Positions 47,539-60,156 are shown, counted from the first letter of the stretch. The stretch is 64,000 bases of DNA from Apostichopus japonicus (GCF_037975245.1 NC_092571.1:2462501-2526500); one strand, 5' to 3'. Notes: generated from the sequence alone by a model not told the origin. Translations and numbers: made by a program.

Positions 47539-49510
47539 GGCTCGTCTGTCCGTGCACGGTTACACCAGCAGCACCCAACGGTTCATATTGTACATAAGAG
47601 TTTGAGACTATCATGGTAAACAACATGAGAATAATGGTGTTTTTCTCAGGATTCTAGATCATTTCCAGTTAAAGGGAACATGCACCTTAACATCTTGTGT
47701 TAAGCTCCTCGCATTTTGAGAGAGCAGAATTTATTTGCAGTAAAAATAAGTTATATAGCATCTGTTATATATAACATGTTATACATAACAGTTATATAGT
47801 GTCTGTTAAATGATTGTAACGACTAATTTGTCTAAATATTAAACGTACCTAGTTTTGGCATGTGACGATTGCTACTCATTTCATTAATGTGCTTGCCTGT
47901 GTTGAAGTCATTCTTGCCTGTGTTAAAGTCACTGGGTTATGTTATATAACCACCTACTATAGTTGACATAATGTTCAGCCAACAATTACCAACTAATTAC
48001 CATCTACTTTGGACAATTTTCTTCATCAAGTATATCTATGGATGTTTCGTTATTGCAATTTACTTTCTTATGTTCTTGTATAGCACAAAAAACTTGTGGG
48101 TTCAAGTTCTGTTTAACTAGATGTTCAGGGTTTAAGGTCAAAGCAATTGACTTGGCAGATACATCAAATTTTGTGAACTAGGAAATAGAGCATACTATAT
48201 CCATTACAAGAATGCAAGGTACTTAAAATAAGTATGGGCCAGGGCAACTACACAAGTTCGGACTACAGGCATCGAGTATAGGCCCACTATTGGTTAAATC
48301 TAACAAGCTTACACAAGCCTATACCATTGTTAAAGCCCAACTTAGATCTACTATAAACTTGCCAGTGTCTTCTTTCGGGTGTTCTTTCTTCTTTGCTACG
48401 ATTCGAACCCCCACCCCCTCCCCCTGCTCATGTTTTCTAACACTGACCTGGTGTAGGTACGTATTTAAGGTCATAACATTACAAGCACATGTATATACAC
48501 GTGTACAAACATAATGTGCAGGACCAGATTAATTGTGCAGAGTCAGTAAATGAAGAAAGGAGCAGTTTACTAAATTTCCCCATCAGAATCTGCCTAGCCA
48601 ATTATCAGATGGTGCTACACTTGTGCTATGGTTATTTAGAATTTTGTGCGATATTTAGTAGCATCCTTTTTATACATCATTTCTGTTATGGCCTGTTGTC
48701 AGAGAGCTTATTATTTTTGGTTTCAAAAGTCCTCCTCCCCCCCCCCCCCCCCCAATGTTGCTAGAACAATTGCATGATAAGGTTGAGAATTCTCTTATTG
48801 ACCTTTCTGTGCAAAACTTAGAAAAAATGTAAGTTTTCCAAATGAATATATGAACAGGCTTTGACCTTTAAGGAAGTAATATAATGTATGTTAATAATGT
48901 ATGTTAATAAGGTATGCAGAAATGAAATGTAGTTTGTAAACATTTGTTTTCCTTTCAATAAAACTGCTTATGTTTATAAACTTAGCAGTTTTATTCCAAG
49001 AAAAATAACTTTCAAATAATGCATTATTGGATTTTTTTTTAAAGTATTATCAAGATTCGGTCTGTCAATAATCACTTCACATCAATGGTATGAAAATAGT
49101 CAATTGAATTCTTAGAGAATTCAACACCAGAGTTCAACATTGTACCTTTGACATCCCACTTTTCAAAGATCTTGATGAAAATTTTGGAAATATTAGAAAC
49201 TCTACTTAGAAGTCATAGTTTGGTAGTCCAGTGACAAAGATGGGTCCTGGCTGAGAGAAAAGTTGTAAACGTCTTAAATAAAGAAAAGTGAAACAAATTA
49301 AAATTATCTCTTTGTTGCATCATTTGAATCGCTGTCAAAGAAACGATATAGAATTGTGTGTTATGTAACATTAACAAGTTAAAGTGATTGCTACAAACGA
49401 CACGTCTCTAACAAACATACTTTCGATATTAGATACCCTGAGAACACTAAGTACACTGCTGTGTATGAAAGTACCTCACTTTCCAATCAGTGAGAGACTA
49501 CAGACCTGAA
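47539..49510. other. mTOR 3' UTR and downstream flank
   Basis: No further gene is recognised. A run of C lies at about 48739-48753. Short ORFs at 48290-48764 have no domain or splice context. Confidence 0.5.
47838..47843 (+). promoter_or_regulatory. Candidate mTOR polyadenylation signal ATTAAA
   Basis: ATTAAA lies 300 bases after the stop, with GT-rich sequence about 55-70 bases further on. AATAAA words at 48957 and 49277 are alternatives for a longer 3' UTR. Motif-based only. Confidence 0.3.
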
Positions 49511-50340
49511 AGGGGGTCAGCCCGATATTCATAAGGACCATTAGTCATAAGGGTCATTGTTCATAAGGTTCGTTATTCATAACATGCAATTTTTCGATAA
49601 AAAGGTTCGCTATCCATAATGGAAATAAAGGTTCGTTATTCATAATAAAAAGGGATCATAATTCATAAGGTCCGGTATTCATAATGGAAACAAAGGTTTG
49701 ATATTCATAATGGGCAAAACGGTTCGATATCCTTAATGGACAAAAAGGTTCGTTTTTCATAATGGGACAAAGGGTTCGATATTCATAATAGAACAACGGG
49801 TTCGTAATCCATAATAGACAAAAAGGTTCATTATTCATACTAGGAAGAAAGGTCTGATATTCATAATGGAGCGAGGGGTCCGTTATTCATAATGTGAAAA
49901 AAGGTTCGTTAGTCATAATAGGAGAGAAGTGCGTCATACAAGTGCAAAAGACGTCCTCCATTTTCCTACCGACTTGTACGGAAACGGCATAAACTTGTAC
50001 GTTTCCTAAAGGGGGTCCTTTTCCTCTCCTTATTGTGAATGATAACGAACCCTTCGTCCTATTATGAATAACGAGCCTTTTTCACCATTATGAATATCGA
50101 ACCTTTCCTCCTATTATGAATAACGAAACTTTTTGTCTATTATGGATTACAAACTCTTTGCTCTATTATGAATATCGAACCCTTCATCCTATTATGAATA
50201 ACGAGCCTTTTTCACCATTATGAATATCGAACCCTTTTACCAATTATGAACAACAAACCTTTTTGCTCTATATGAATAGCCAACGTTATGAACAATGAAC
50301 CTTATGAATATAGAACCTAATGAATATCGGGCTGTCACCC
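49511..50340. mobile_element. 830-bp fold-back element built of tandem ~28-bp units
   Basis: The left arm (to about 49920) repeats units like GGTTCGTTATTCATAATGGA; the right arm (about 50036-50340) repeats their reverse complement, like TATTATGAATAACGAACC. A unique centre of roughly 115 bp lies between. The ends match: CAGCCCGATATTCAT at the left and ATGAATATCGGGCTG at the right. CTGAA lies immediately outside both ends (49506-49510 and 50341-50345), a possible 5-bp target duplication. No transposase ORF is present; the Asn/Tyr-rich ORF at 49656-49838 is the repeat in translation. Confidence 0.85.
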
Positions 50341-50345
50341 CTGAA

Positions 50346-53224
50346 AGTACTGCCTTAACTCTACACACCTCTCCCTCCTGCACTGGAATGGTACACAGTA
50401 ACATGGAGCCTACCATCAGTAACTGCCTCCAAATTTTAGTATGCTTAAATTATGTTAAACAACTTTATCGGGGAACGTACTTTACCTACCCTAAAAACGA
50501 TAATCCTAAACATTTTCACACAATGAAGTGGGGTAAAAATTGAGTGTCTGCATATTGTATGATATCTAGGCGAGTGAGTTTGATGATAAAATGGTTGCCG
50601 ACGTGTGGACACAAGCAACCACTTTCTAGCTCTTTCCAGTTAAATGACAGTGACCTACCGTACCAACAGCTGTGACATTTGACCAGATGCCATAGTCAGT
50701 CATTTACTATATAAAGCTCACGAAAGTTTGCACGAGCAGTCCGCTTCCTGGCAGCCGTTGGCTAACAATTCATACGTAATTGTAATTTGTAGCCTATTCT
50801 GTATGGGGAGTAACTGCCAAAGAATGTAAATGGCAGATATATTCACCAGCTCGAAGGTTGTTCATTAGTTTTGTGGAGCGTGAGAAATTAGGCTAGCCTA
50901 TCATATAATAGTATCGCTTAGGCCTAGCGATAGGCTAGCTCACGTAGGCACTGGCGTCTATACTAGTTGGAATGCTAACCTAGGTCTAGGTCTAATATGA
51001 TATTCACTAGACAATTTACGTAAGTAAAGTAATTCACTTTATATCTTCCGACAAAATACTAGACCTACAGCTGGTTGGGCCTAATTACTTTCTGGTTAAG
51101 GCTAGTAGTACAGTAAGGCTAGGCCTAACTTAAATTTTAATTGTCTTTGAATTCCTACCAGAGTAGCCTACCATAGCCTAGGTTATGCCATCTAGCACTT
51201 AACAGAAACACATCCTTAAGAAACTAACTCGCAGCCGGACAAATTAGCTTAGGATGAAAGCTCTCACTTTGCTTTTTTTTTTCCATCAGGACAGGCAAGG
51301 CAGTATCCTGTTAATTTCCGGACCGGAAAAACGTTGGTTTCTTCTCCAACTTCCAAGAATAAAAACAATAGTTTCCTCCCTGAATTTATTTTTAGGGGTT
51401 GAAACCAACGTTTTTCAGGGGAGGAAAGAAAGACGGCTTGGCTGTGGAAAGAATTAATTTAGGTAGTGAAACAACTGTACGTAGTAAATGTATCTTTTGA
51501 ATTAGGAGAGTTTGGTGAAAGAAAGGAACATATTTCAAAGAGACACTTGTAGTTATTGAAGAAACTGGTAAATGGGAAAACAACGATTTTAGGGGAGGAA
51601 CCAAGGAAGGCATACCTATAGGCTAAATTTTCTGTCATTTCATTCCCACAATAATGCCATACAAGCAAACAACCCATTATGACCATGAATTCCACGCACG
51701 TAAATTACCCCATGTTCGCATACAATCCTTTGCAAACAATCCGGCATATTCACAAACACTTTTTATCTTCCAATCACTGAACAGTTACACAAGTAAGGTA
51801 CCTGGTCACATTTTCTATTTTCCTTCATACTATCACAACTTCCTTTAGCTTACTCTACAAAGAAAATATGGGTCAGAGCCTACAGAACAACAGTCTCCTT
51901 CCTTGAAAATAGTATGTTAGTTTCCTTACCCATGTTATTTTGCACACTTAACGTGACCTTTCTCCCTTAAATCTTTTCCTACAGTTATTCCACTTACAAG
52001 TACAACATCTATTCTTTCCACATAGCCTAGCCAATATGCCTCCCATGAAAAACCTTAGTTAACTCCCCTGAAAATGTTACTTTCCCATCAAAACGTACTT
52101 GACTCCCCTATGATGTGGGGGAGGTAAGTTACTTAACTTTTTAGTGGGAGGAAAATAATGTTGTTAGGGGAGGGAAAAAATGGCCCCAGGCTAGGCAATA
52201 CCAAATGAAAATGGGAAAACCTAGGCTAGCCCACCAAAGCGGAGGCTAGATAGAGATGAGGACGAACTAGCCTATCCTAGGCTTCTCATACAAGCAACGG
52301 TACTTTGTAAAATGAAATTCTCAAGCAATTAGGCCTAGCTCTGTGGTCTAATTGATGTTGGTGATGGTTCAAGTATGGAGAAAACTCTCCATGCAAGCTG
52401 ATGTTACCTTGACCATTATAGTGAACAATGTACATCAAAGGAAGTTTTGGCATTTTATGAAGTACTCCATATGTAGGTTTGATAGCAATGTCTATAAGGT
52501 TCATTAATAAGTCATATATTGCAAGTATCCGAATTAAACAGGCACTTAGTAACAAAAAGAGGTACAGTTTATTCATGTTTGTAAACATTCATCGGAAAGG
52601 TATCTGCATACGCAAACTGGAAGATGATCTTATGTAAAACTACTAAAAAAAACTACTAAAATTTATTTCACACCATAGGTATATTGCTTTTATATTTGTG
52701 TTTACAGCATTGCATTGGCCACACTGATTCACAAGAAGACTCCATGAACCGTGACTGTAACATCCTGCTGAAGGTCTGAGACATTGAAGATTCTGTAATG
52801 CTTCCGTTAGGATATGCACAATTTACTATAGTAACACAGAAATATTTAAGCTCTGGTATTCGTTTCGTTATTTCTGCCATTAAACCACAATGATATACAT
52901 TTGTTTATACATAGTTATATCAATGAGGCAGCAGTCAGGGTTGTTTAGGTAGTCAGGGTAGGGAGGGGAGGAAGGGAGGGAGTGTATAAAAATGAGTCTA
53001 GTTGCAATGTCTATCTGCTTTCCAATATATGAAATCTTCTTATCTTTTACAGTACTGTCTCAGGTGAGAGAAGATGAAGAAAATGGAAGGAAAATTGTGA
53101 GTCTTGGATGTCTGTAATGAAGCTGGATCAGGTTTAGAACAAGTGGTTGAAAGATCATAAACTCCACCAAATATGAGAATACCTTCAAGCCTGTCCTCTA
53201 CAGAGAGATCTGGAAGTGCTATCT
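50346..53224. other. Region rich in TAGGCCTA-like words; possible start of a plus-strand gene
   Basis: From about 50890 to 52290 words such as AGGCCTAG, GGCTAGCC and AGCCTAGG are far denser than elsewhere in the window. A TATA-like box is at 50708-50716. No complete exon is recognised; single-frame ORFs here lack domains. Whether the downstream SRP68 gene begins here is unknown. Confidence 0.4.
50708..50716 (+). promoter_or_regulatory. Possible TATA box
   Basis: TATATAAAG stands upstream of a more GC-balanced stretch (CACGAGCAGTCCGCTTCCTG) that could hold a start site about 30 bases on. There is no independent support. Confidence 0.2.
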
Positions 53225-54820
53225 GGAGGTGATTTAACAGAAATTGGAGAAAAAGTAAGATTCAAGGGAAACATCAGTGTGAGCCAGTATCATGAACATC
53301 AGTCTTGTCCTCTCAACAGTTGATTGCTGTCAAGATCAGTGCTAAATGTACGAGACACGGTGCCTTAGCCTGTTGGAACCAGTCGGTATTTGGTGTGGTC
53401 TGTTTTTGTGCTAAATGTAGGAGACACTGTGCCTTAGCCTGTTGGGACCATTCAGTATTCGGTGTGGTCTGTTTTTGTGCTAAATGTACGAGACACTGTG
53501 CCTTAGCCTGTTGGGACCATTCAGTATTTGGTGTGGTCTGTTTTTGTGTTAATGTACGAGACACGGTGCCTTAGCCTGTTGGAACCAGTCGGTATTTGGT
53601 GTGGTCTGTTTTTGTGCTAAATGTAGGAGACACTGTGCCTTAGCCTGTTGGGACCATTCAGTATTCGGTGTGGTCTGTTTTTGTGCTAAATGTACGAGAC
53701 ACTGTGCCTTAGCCTGTTGGGACCATTCAGTATTTGGTGTGGTCTGTTTTTGTGTTAATGTACGAGACACGGTGCCTTAGCCTGTTGGAACCAGTCGGTA
53801 TTTGGTGTGGTCTGTTTTTGTGCTAAATGTAGGAGACACTGTGCCTTAGCCTGTTGGGACCATTCAGTATTCGGTGTGGTCTGTTTTTGTGCTAAATGTA
53901 CGAGACACTGTGCCTTAGCCTGTTGGGACCATTCAGTATTTGGTGTGGTCTGTTTTTGTGTTAATGTACGAGACACGGTGCCTTAGCCTGTTGGAACCAG
54001 TCGGTATTTGGTGTGGTCTTTTGGAGGTGATTTAACAGAAATTGGAGAAAAAGTAAGATTCAAGGGAAACATCAGTGTGAGCCAGTATCATGAACATCAG
54101 TCTTGTCCTCTCAACAGTTGATTGCTGTCAAGATCAGTGCTAAATGTACGAGACACGGTGCCTTAGCCTGTTGGAACCAGTCGGTATTTGGTGTGGTCTG
54201 TTTTTGTGCTAAATGTAGGAGACACTGTGCCTTAGCCTGTTGGGACCATTCAGTATTCGGTGTGGTCTGTTTTTGTGCTAAATGTACGAGACACTGTGCC
54301 TTAGCCTGTTGGGACCATTCAGTATTTGGTGTGGTCTGTTTTTGTGTTAATGTACGAGACACGGTGCCTTAGCCTGTTGGAACCAGTCGGTATTTGGTGT
54401 GGTCTGTTTTTGTGCTAAATGTAGGAGACACTGTGCCTTAGCCTGTTGGGACCATTCAGTATTCGGTGTGGTCTGTTTTTGTGCTAAATGTACGAGACAC
54501 TGTGCCTTAGCCTGTTGGGACCATTCAGTATTTGGTGTGGTCTGTTTTTGTGTTAATGTACGAGACACGGTGCCTTAGCCTGTTGGAACCAGTCGGTATT
54601 TGGTGTGGTCTGTTTTTGTGCTAAATGTAGGAGACACTGTGCCTTAGCCTGTTGGGACCATTCAGTATTCGGTGTGGTCTGTTTTTGTGCTAAATGTACG
54701 AGACACTGTGCCTTAGCCTGTTGGGACCATTCAGTATTTGGTGTGGTCTGTTTTTGTGTTAATGTACGAGACACGGTGCCTTAGCCTGTTGGAACCAGTC
54801 GGTATTTGGTGTGGTCTTTT
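53225..54820. repeat. Two tandem ~798-bp copies, nearly identical
   Basis: The block starting GGAGGTGATTTAACAGAAAT at 53225 restarts at 54023. Each block holds ~115 bp of non-satellite sequence (to GTTGATTGCTGTCAAGATCA) followed by satellite units. Translated ORFs in the two blocks are identical over 89 residues, so the duplication is very recent or an assembly artefact. Confidence 0.92.
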
Positions 54821-55460
54821 TTTGTGCTAAATGTACGAGACACGGTGCCTTAGCCTGTTGGAACCAGTCGGTATTTGGTGTGGTCTGTTTTTGTGCTAAA
54901 TGTACGACACACGGTGCCTTAGCCTGTTGGGACCATTCAGTATTGGTGTGGTCTGTTTTTGTGTTAAATGTAGGAGACATGGTGCCTTAGCCTGTTGGAT
55001 CCAGTCGGTATTTGGTGTGGTCTGTTTTTGTGCTAAATGTACGAGACACTGTGCCTTAGCCTGTTGGGACCATTCAGTATTGGTGTGGTCTGTTTTTGTG
55101 TTAAATGTACGAGACATGGTGCCTTAGCCTGTTGGAACCAGTCGGTATTTGGTGTGGTCTGTTTTTGTGCTAAATGTACGAGACACGGTGCCTTAGCCTG
55201 TTGGAACCAGTCGGTATTTGGTGTGGTCTGTTTTTGTGCTAAATGTACGACACACGGTGTCTTAGCCTATTGAAAAAAGTTGGTAATTGGAGTGGTGTGT
55301 TTTTGTGCCAAATGTAAGAGACACAGTGCCTTAGCCTGTTGGAACCAGTTGCTATGTTTTTGTGCTAAATGTACGCGACACGGTGCCTTAGCCTGTTGGA
55401 ACCAGTCGGTATTTGATGTGGGTTTTTTTTGTGCTAAACTACTATTCTTACAGAAAGGCT
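53340..55460. repeat. ~69-bp satellite with 206-bp trimeric higher-order unit
   Basis: The unit contains GAGACACGGTGCCTTAGCCT, GTTGGAACCAGTCGGTATTT and GGTGTGGTCTGTTTTTGTG. Three variants (AACCAGTCGG, GACCATTCAGTATTC, GACCATTCAGTATTT plus GTTAATG) recur in fixed order every 206 bp. From about 54820 the order breaks down, and after 55260 units are diverged. Cys-rich ORFs on either strand are by-products. Confidence 0.95.
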
Positions 55461-56400
55461 GAACAAGTTCCATGATATAGTTTGAACAGAGTTACACATT
55501 CCACTCATTCCAAGCAACCATGACAACATCAAAATGAAGCTAATTGGTGTCTTAGTTTAGTGGTATGAGATGCTAATTAATGTAGTCTGTTTTTGTGCTA
55601 AATTATTGAGACATGGTGCCTTAGTTTATTGGTATTAGTTTTTAATGAGTGTTGTCTGTTTTGTGCCAAATGTAGGAGACATTGTGCCTAAGCCTGTTTG
55701 AACCAGGCGGTATTTGGTGTTGCCTGTTTTTGTGCTAAATGTATAAGACCTCAGCCTTAGCCTATTGGAACCAGTCGGTAATTGGAACCAGTCGGTAATT
55801 GGAACCAGTCGGTAATTGGTGTGGTGTGTTTGTATTAAGTTGATAAGTTCTGCCTTAGTTAATTGATATGAGTTGCTAATTAGTGTGGTCTGTTTGTTCT
55901 CAATTGAAGAGGAGTGCTGTGGTAATTTGTTGGTAATCAGTGTGGTGTGTTTGTATTAAATTCATAAGTTTTGCCTTAGTTTATTGATATGAGTGGCTAA
56001 CTAGTGTGGTCTGTTTGTGCTAAATTAATGAGACCTGGTGCCTTAGTTTGTTGGAATCATTTTGTAATTAGTAATTTGGTTGTCTTAAATTGATGATTGT
56101 TGCCTTAGATTGTTGGAAAGAGTTGCCAATAAGTGTGGTCTGGGTTGTGGTAAATTAAAAAGACAGTTGATTGTTGTCAAGATCAAAAACTCAAAGATGA
56201 GCTGATTTGATGAAAAAACACCAGCTAAGCTGGAAAGCTGCAATATACAGTCAAGGTTAGTCATAAGAAAGAAAGGTTCCTAAAAATGTAATGTATATTT
56301 ACTTATATTTCCACCAGTAAAGTTTCAATCACAGCCTAAACTTTGTTGGAATAAGTTGCTAATTAGTGTTTAATCTTTTGTGCTAAATGTACGAGACTTA
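55461..56400. repeat. Decayed outer satellite units
   Basis: Scattered remnants such as GTGCCTTAGTTTATTGG, GAACCAGTCGGTAATTGG (three short copies near 55770-55815) and GTTGATTGTTGTCAAGATCA (56165) mark the eroding edge of the array. Confidence 0.75.
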
Positions 56401-56814
56401 CTCTGAAGAAAACTGGCTAATTTCTTTTGCATTCCTCTCCTTTCATTAGGGATCTGAGGATTATGTTGGTCAACAATTAGCTTTTTGACATAGCGCCACC
56501 CCACCATCCTTCACTCTATTACTTACCCGCCATTTACAAAATGTACACGTCCTTGGATACCAACACAACGCTACCGAGTACACTTTCAATTCATAGTGTG
56601 TCTCTTCAAAAGGACTTCCTATTCTTTCCGTCCGCCGTCTTAGGCTGGAGACTAATTCTTTCTGGTAAGTGAAGTCTATGATCAATTTCATTGTATAGAA
56701 GCCATTTAAAACCCGTAGGGAGGGGCTGTTTTGCCAATATGACAACCCCTTACCCAGCTGTAACCACCCCTCTAGTCGAAAAACCTAAACCTCTCTGATT
56801 TTGACATAGACATT

Positions 56815-57390
56815 AATGACTGGATCCCTGTACAAAAATAGCAGAAAAAGACAACGTCCAAACTCCGTTGAAATAAACCCATCTCCTAACTCCAAACCAA
56901 CCACCAAAAAGTCTGCTCAAACAATCGTTGTATCAGGAATCTTACCAGAACTATAAAAAAAACCAATAACACTTGCTAAACTAATCAATGAAGAAAAACC
57001 AAATGCCATGATCTCAAATATAAACCGTCTTCGTAGTAACGTCATCCTAATCGCTCCCATGACCCTAAATCTGCAAATATCCTCCTGAAACCATGGACTC
57101 AAAAGACTAAACTAGGCAACCCCAAACCAAGAATCCCCCAAAAAGTATGACAAAGAAACTTCTCCGTAGTAGCCTGTGGCATAAACCCTGAAATTCAAAT
57201 CAAAGATATTGAACAGGAACTCAAAGACCAAGAATACACCCCAATACAAACTAAAAGACTCATTAGTCATGCCACAAACAATACAACTTGGAAAGTAAAA
57301 ATAACGTTTGAAGAACAAGAGCCTCAACAATCCCTAATCAAACAAGGTTTCTACTTAGGATACTCTAAACACAAAACAGAAGAATACATG
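56815..57390 (+). mobile_element. Degraded LINE ORF1 (gag-like) fragment
   Basis: Reading across frames gives KSAQTIVVSGILPEL, then LAKLINEEKPNAMISNINRL, then NFSVVACGINPEIQIKDIEQ followed by ELKDQEYTPIQTKRLI and KITFEEQEPQQSLIKQGFYL. The VxxxGxxP-x-x-x-I-x-x-E-L pattern with a later hydrophobic core is that of the ORF1 proteins of Jockey/I-type non-LTR retrotransposons. Several stops and at least two frame changes make it non-functional. It lies upstream of the SRP68 exon in the same orientation. Confidence 0.7.
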
Positions 57391-58381
57391 ATCGGGCTAA
57401 TCAGGCAGAGACCATCATGCTCTGTTAATTTTGTGTAGGACCCTGGTTAATTTAAAAGGAAGAAATCCCTTTAGTACCCTTAAGTTTCTGAAAGGTTTCT
57501 TCTTTGGGATAACGGTGGAGAGACATATCGATGTTCTCTTTTGGGTCTGATCGTCAGGAAAATGCAGATTAAACTGCCGTGTCCATTTGGAACCTGGGAA
57601 TTGAACCCTGCTACTGGAACAGATGTTTTCCATCAGAGCATAGACAATGATTCAGAGAAATATGGCCTTTATATTAATAATCTGTTGTTTTCTTTCCCAA
57701 ATTTTTCTCTTTGGTTAAACAATGAGTGAAAAGATTAATTCGGTTGGAAGCAGCACCGCCCTTTTTCACCCCCTTTTTTTTTGGAGGGGGGGGGGAGAGA
57801 CCTATTAGCCCTTAGGGTCTGAAAATATTACAATAGGATTATTGTGGTGGACAGGACAGACAACAGTTATTTTTGCTCATAACTGAATGTATGATGTCCA
57901 GGGATCACAAGGAAGTATCAAACGCCTGATCAAAAATGCTGTTTTTTTGTTCTATCGTAATTGGTCAGAATAAAGAAATTGAGAGCCAAAATAAAAATAG
58001 TTTATCTGGCCTTGTAGACTGCAATTATGTCTTCTACAAATAATAGAAAGTGAGTATCCATTTCTGTTTGTGACAGCAACAACAACAAAATGACTGCAAA
58101 TTATCAAGTTTTTGTAAACATGCTCTATTCAGGGATTCAAATCTCAAATTCCACTCAAATATACCCCCATACTTATGAACTGTCAGGTAGCTCAAGCTGA
58201 CAAACTTACTACAAAGATGAGAATAGGCCTTATGTGGTTCAGAATTGAATGACATTTCTCACAATTAATTGAATTGACTTCTCCCTCCGACTACTCTCAC
58301 CCATAGAAAATACCCTCCACCCAAGAATACTTAAAAAAAAAGGCCATGGCTTACCAAGAACCTCTTTGCGTTAATTTTCAG
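57391..58381. other. Intron sequence before the SRP68 exon
   Basis: No gene is recognised. A T-run plus G-run at about 57770-57795 and generic AT-rich sequence are present. The segment directly before the exon ends in GCGTTAATTTTCAG. Confidence 0.5.
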
Positions 58382-58633
58382 ATTCCAATGAACCTTCCAT
58401 CAGCAAAGGAATGGCGCAACTCGGTCTAAAGGACAATCGACCGCTGGTAGAAAGGCTGGACCGGTACACCGCCAACCAGCCGGACCTGGCCGCCAAGCCC
58501 AACTTCACGGCATTCCCACCGGACTTTAAGCCGTCACCTTGCAAACCGCTCCTCTTTGACATAGCTCTGAACCATATAGAGTTGCCCTCCTTGGACGAGA
58601 AACTGGAACAAAATAAATCGGCCGCGCAGGGGG
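58382..58633 (+). CDS. SRP68: SRP68, near-C-terminal exon (partial gene)
   Basis: The acceptor TTAATTTTCAG opens an exon whose frame gives SNEPSISKGMAQLGLKDNRP, then LVERLDRYTANQPDLAAKPN, FPPDFKPSPCKPLLFDIALN and HIELPSLDEKLEQNKSAAQG. The segment F-P-P-x-F-x-P-x-P-C-K-P-L-x-F-D-x-A-L-N-H is the conserved C-terminal signature of the signal recognition particle 68-kDa protein, which pairs with SRP72 and binds the S domain of SRP RNA in the cytosol. The exon is rich in GC relative to its surroundings. The ORF stays open to 58747 but loses similarity after QGG; a donor GG|GTGTAAC at 58634 is predicted, with the last short exon (family ending GLTGYIKGxFG) not found in the window. Upstream exons were also not found. 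Confidence 0.85.
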
Positions 58634-60156
58634 GTGTAACTCCTTCACCCTTAATCTGCGTCCGTGAGGTCTTTTGTATACATAAGCCGGTTGTACTTGG
58701 GAGGGCTCTCACTCTTCTCCTGCATGTGCTGTCATCATCTTTTATTTAAGTTTTATTTGCTTTGTTTTTTTTAGTAGAGAAAACTACTCCTTGTTGCAAT
58801 GCAAACACAAAGATGGGGGAAGGCCAAAAAGAATAACACTCACTTTTTTAACGTGGCTTGGCCCAAAAAAAATTTGAAGATTATTCAAAATGGGAATTGG
58901 AATTTTATATATTTTGGATTTGGTGTTTGTGTGTTAATCTTGTTAAGAGAAAAAGAAGAAAAAAAGAGCATCTTTATTTGATGGGGCTTTAGAGATTTAA
59001 AAATGGGTTTCGGTTGTTGATTTCTTGGTCTACAAACATTGTGGTGCTTGACCGACTGACACTTTATAGGGATGTTAAGGTGACTGAATTTGATATTGGC
59101 AGGAGTTATGGATGGTAGTTGGAAAAACCAGGGGTGGGGGGGGGGGGGTGGTGAGGCGAAGGATAGAGAAGGAGAAATGAAAGTGTTGAAAGTGAAGAGG
59201 GAGAATCTTTGAATTGAATTTTCAGTTTGCAGTAGCACAGGTTTACTGATAAGGCTATATTTAAAGAAACTTTCAATAATGCACTCTTCATGTATATAAT
59301 TTGGGGTGTGGTAGTCGGGGGGGTGGGGCATGATTGAGAAGGCAATGAAAGGGATCGACCTTTCCACATTAAGTTTGTGCTATGGTAGTATCGTCTCCTT
59401 TTTCAAACTGGAGGGCAAAAATGTAAAAATTAAGAGTTCTCTGAAACTAATTCAAAATAAGGTTTAGTTAATAAATGAAAGTTAAAGAAAATGATATTGA
59501 TGGTAGCAGGGGTGCCATGGTATTGTAAACTGAATCATCAATCAGCCATGGAAGGCCAACTCCTTTTTATTGGGAACTTGTTGCCAAGCAAACCAATGGA
59601 TTCAAGCCCTGTCTGGCTAAAGTAAGATGGGGTTATTATTTTTATCCAGGAGAAATCCATTCGTTTTCCCCTCATATGAAAATGGTCTTCCAAATGTTTA
59701 AAAAATGTGTAAAAATGTCCAAAAAGAATGAACTGGTGTGAATTGGATAGCCACCTAGTGTGAAGTAAAAAGGCCATAGGGCTTATCCTATATGTACATG
59801 TGACTGCTTAGTATCATTAAATGACTGCCCTCCAGGCTGATATTATAAATAATAGAAACATTATAGAAACTAACTGTCTGTTGTCACCCAACCATCTCAA
59901 TAGTAGATGCAGGTATCACTAAGAATGTTTATGAAATATGTATTGCATGTTTTGATTAGTATTTGCATAATAATTTGATAAGGGATAACCTGTTTCTGGA
60001 CAGGTAGTTGAAGGGCATTAACTGTGGTGGGAGGGATGAAGAAACATCCTGTCCATGAACTGATTTGTCATTAAAAAAAAAAAGTCAAAAAAAGTCATTT
60101 CCAAGTATCACTCTTTTTTTTCTTCCTTTTACTGGTATTGTAAAAGGAAAAGCAGA
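58634..60156. other. Sequence downstream of the SRP68 exon, no gene recognised
   Basis: A G-run lies near 59133-59150. ORFs of up to 160 codons on the minus strand (58885-59367) are low-complexity (Pro/Ser/Asn-rich) and have no domain. If SRP68 continues, this is its last intron. Confidence 0.5.

Noticed and set aside
53305-55462. Many Cys-rich or Gln/Thr-rich ORFs of 68-89 codons on both strands
   Set aside because: They repeat at 206 and 798 bp with the satellite and have no start, signal or splice context.
58885-59369. 160-codon minus-strand ORF
   Set aside because: Low-complexity composition with a Pro run from a G tract and no domain. It lies in probable SRP68 intron or flank.
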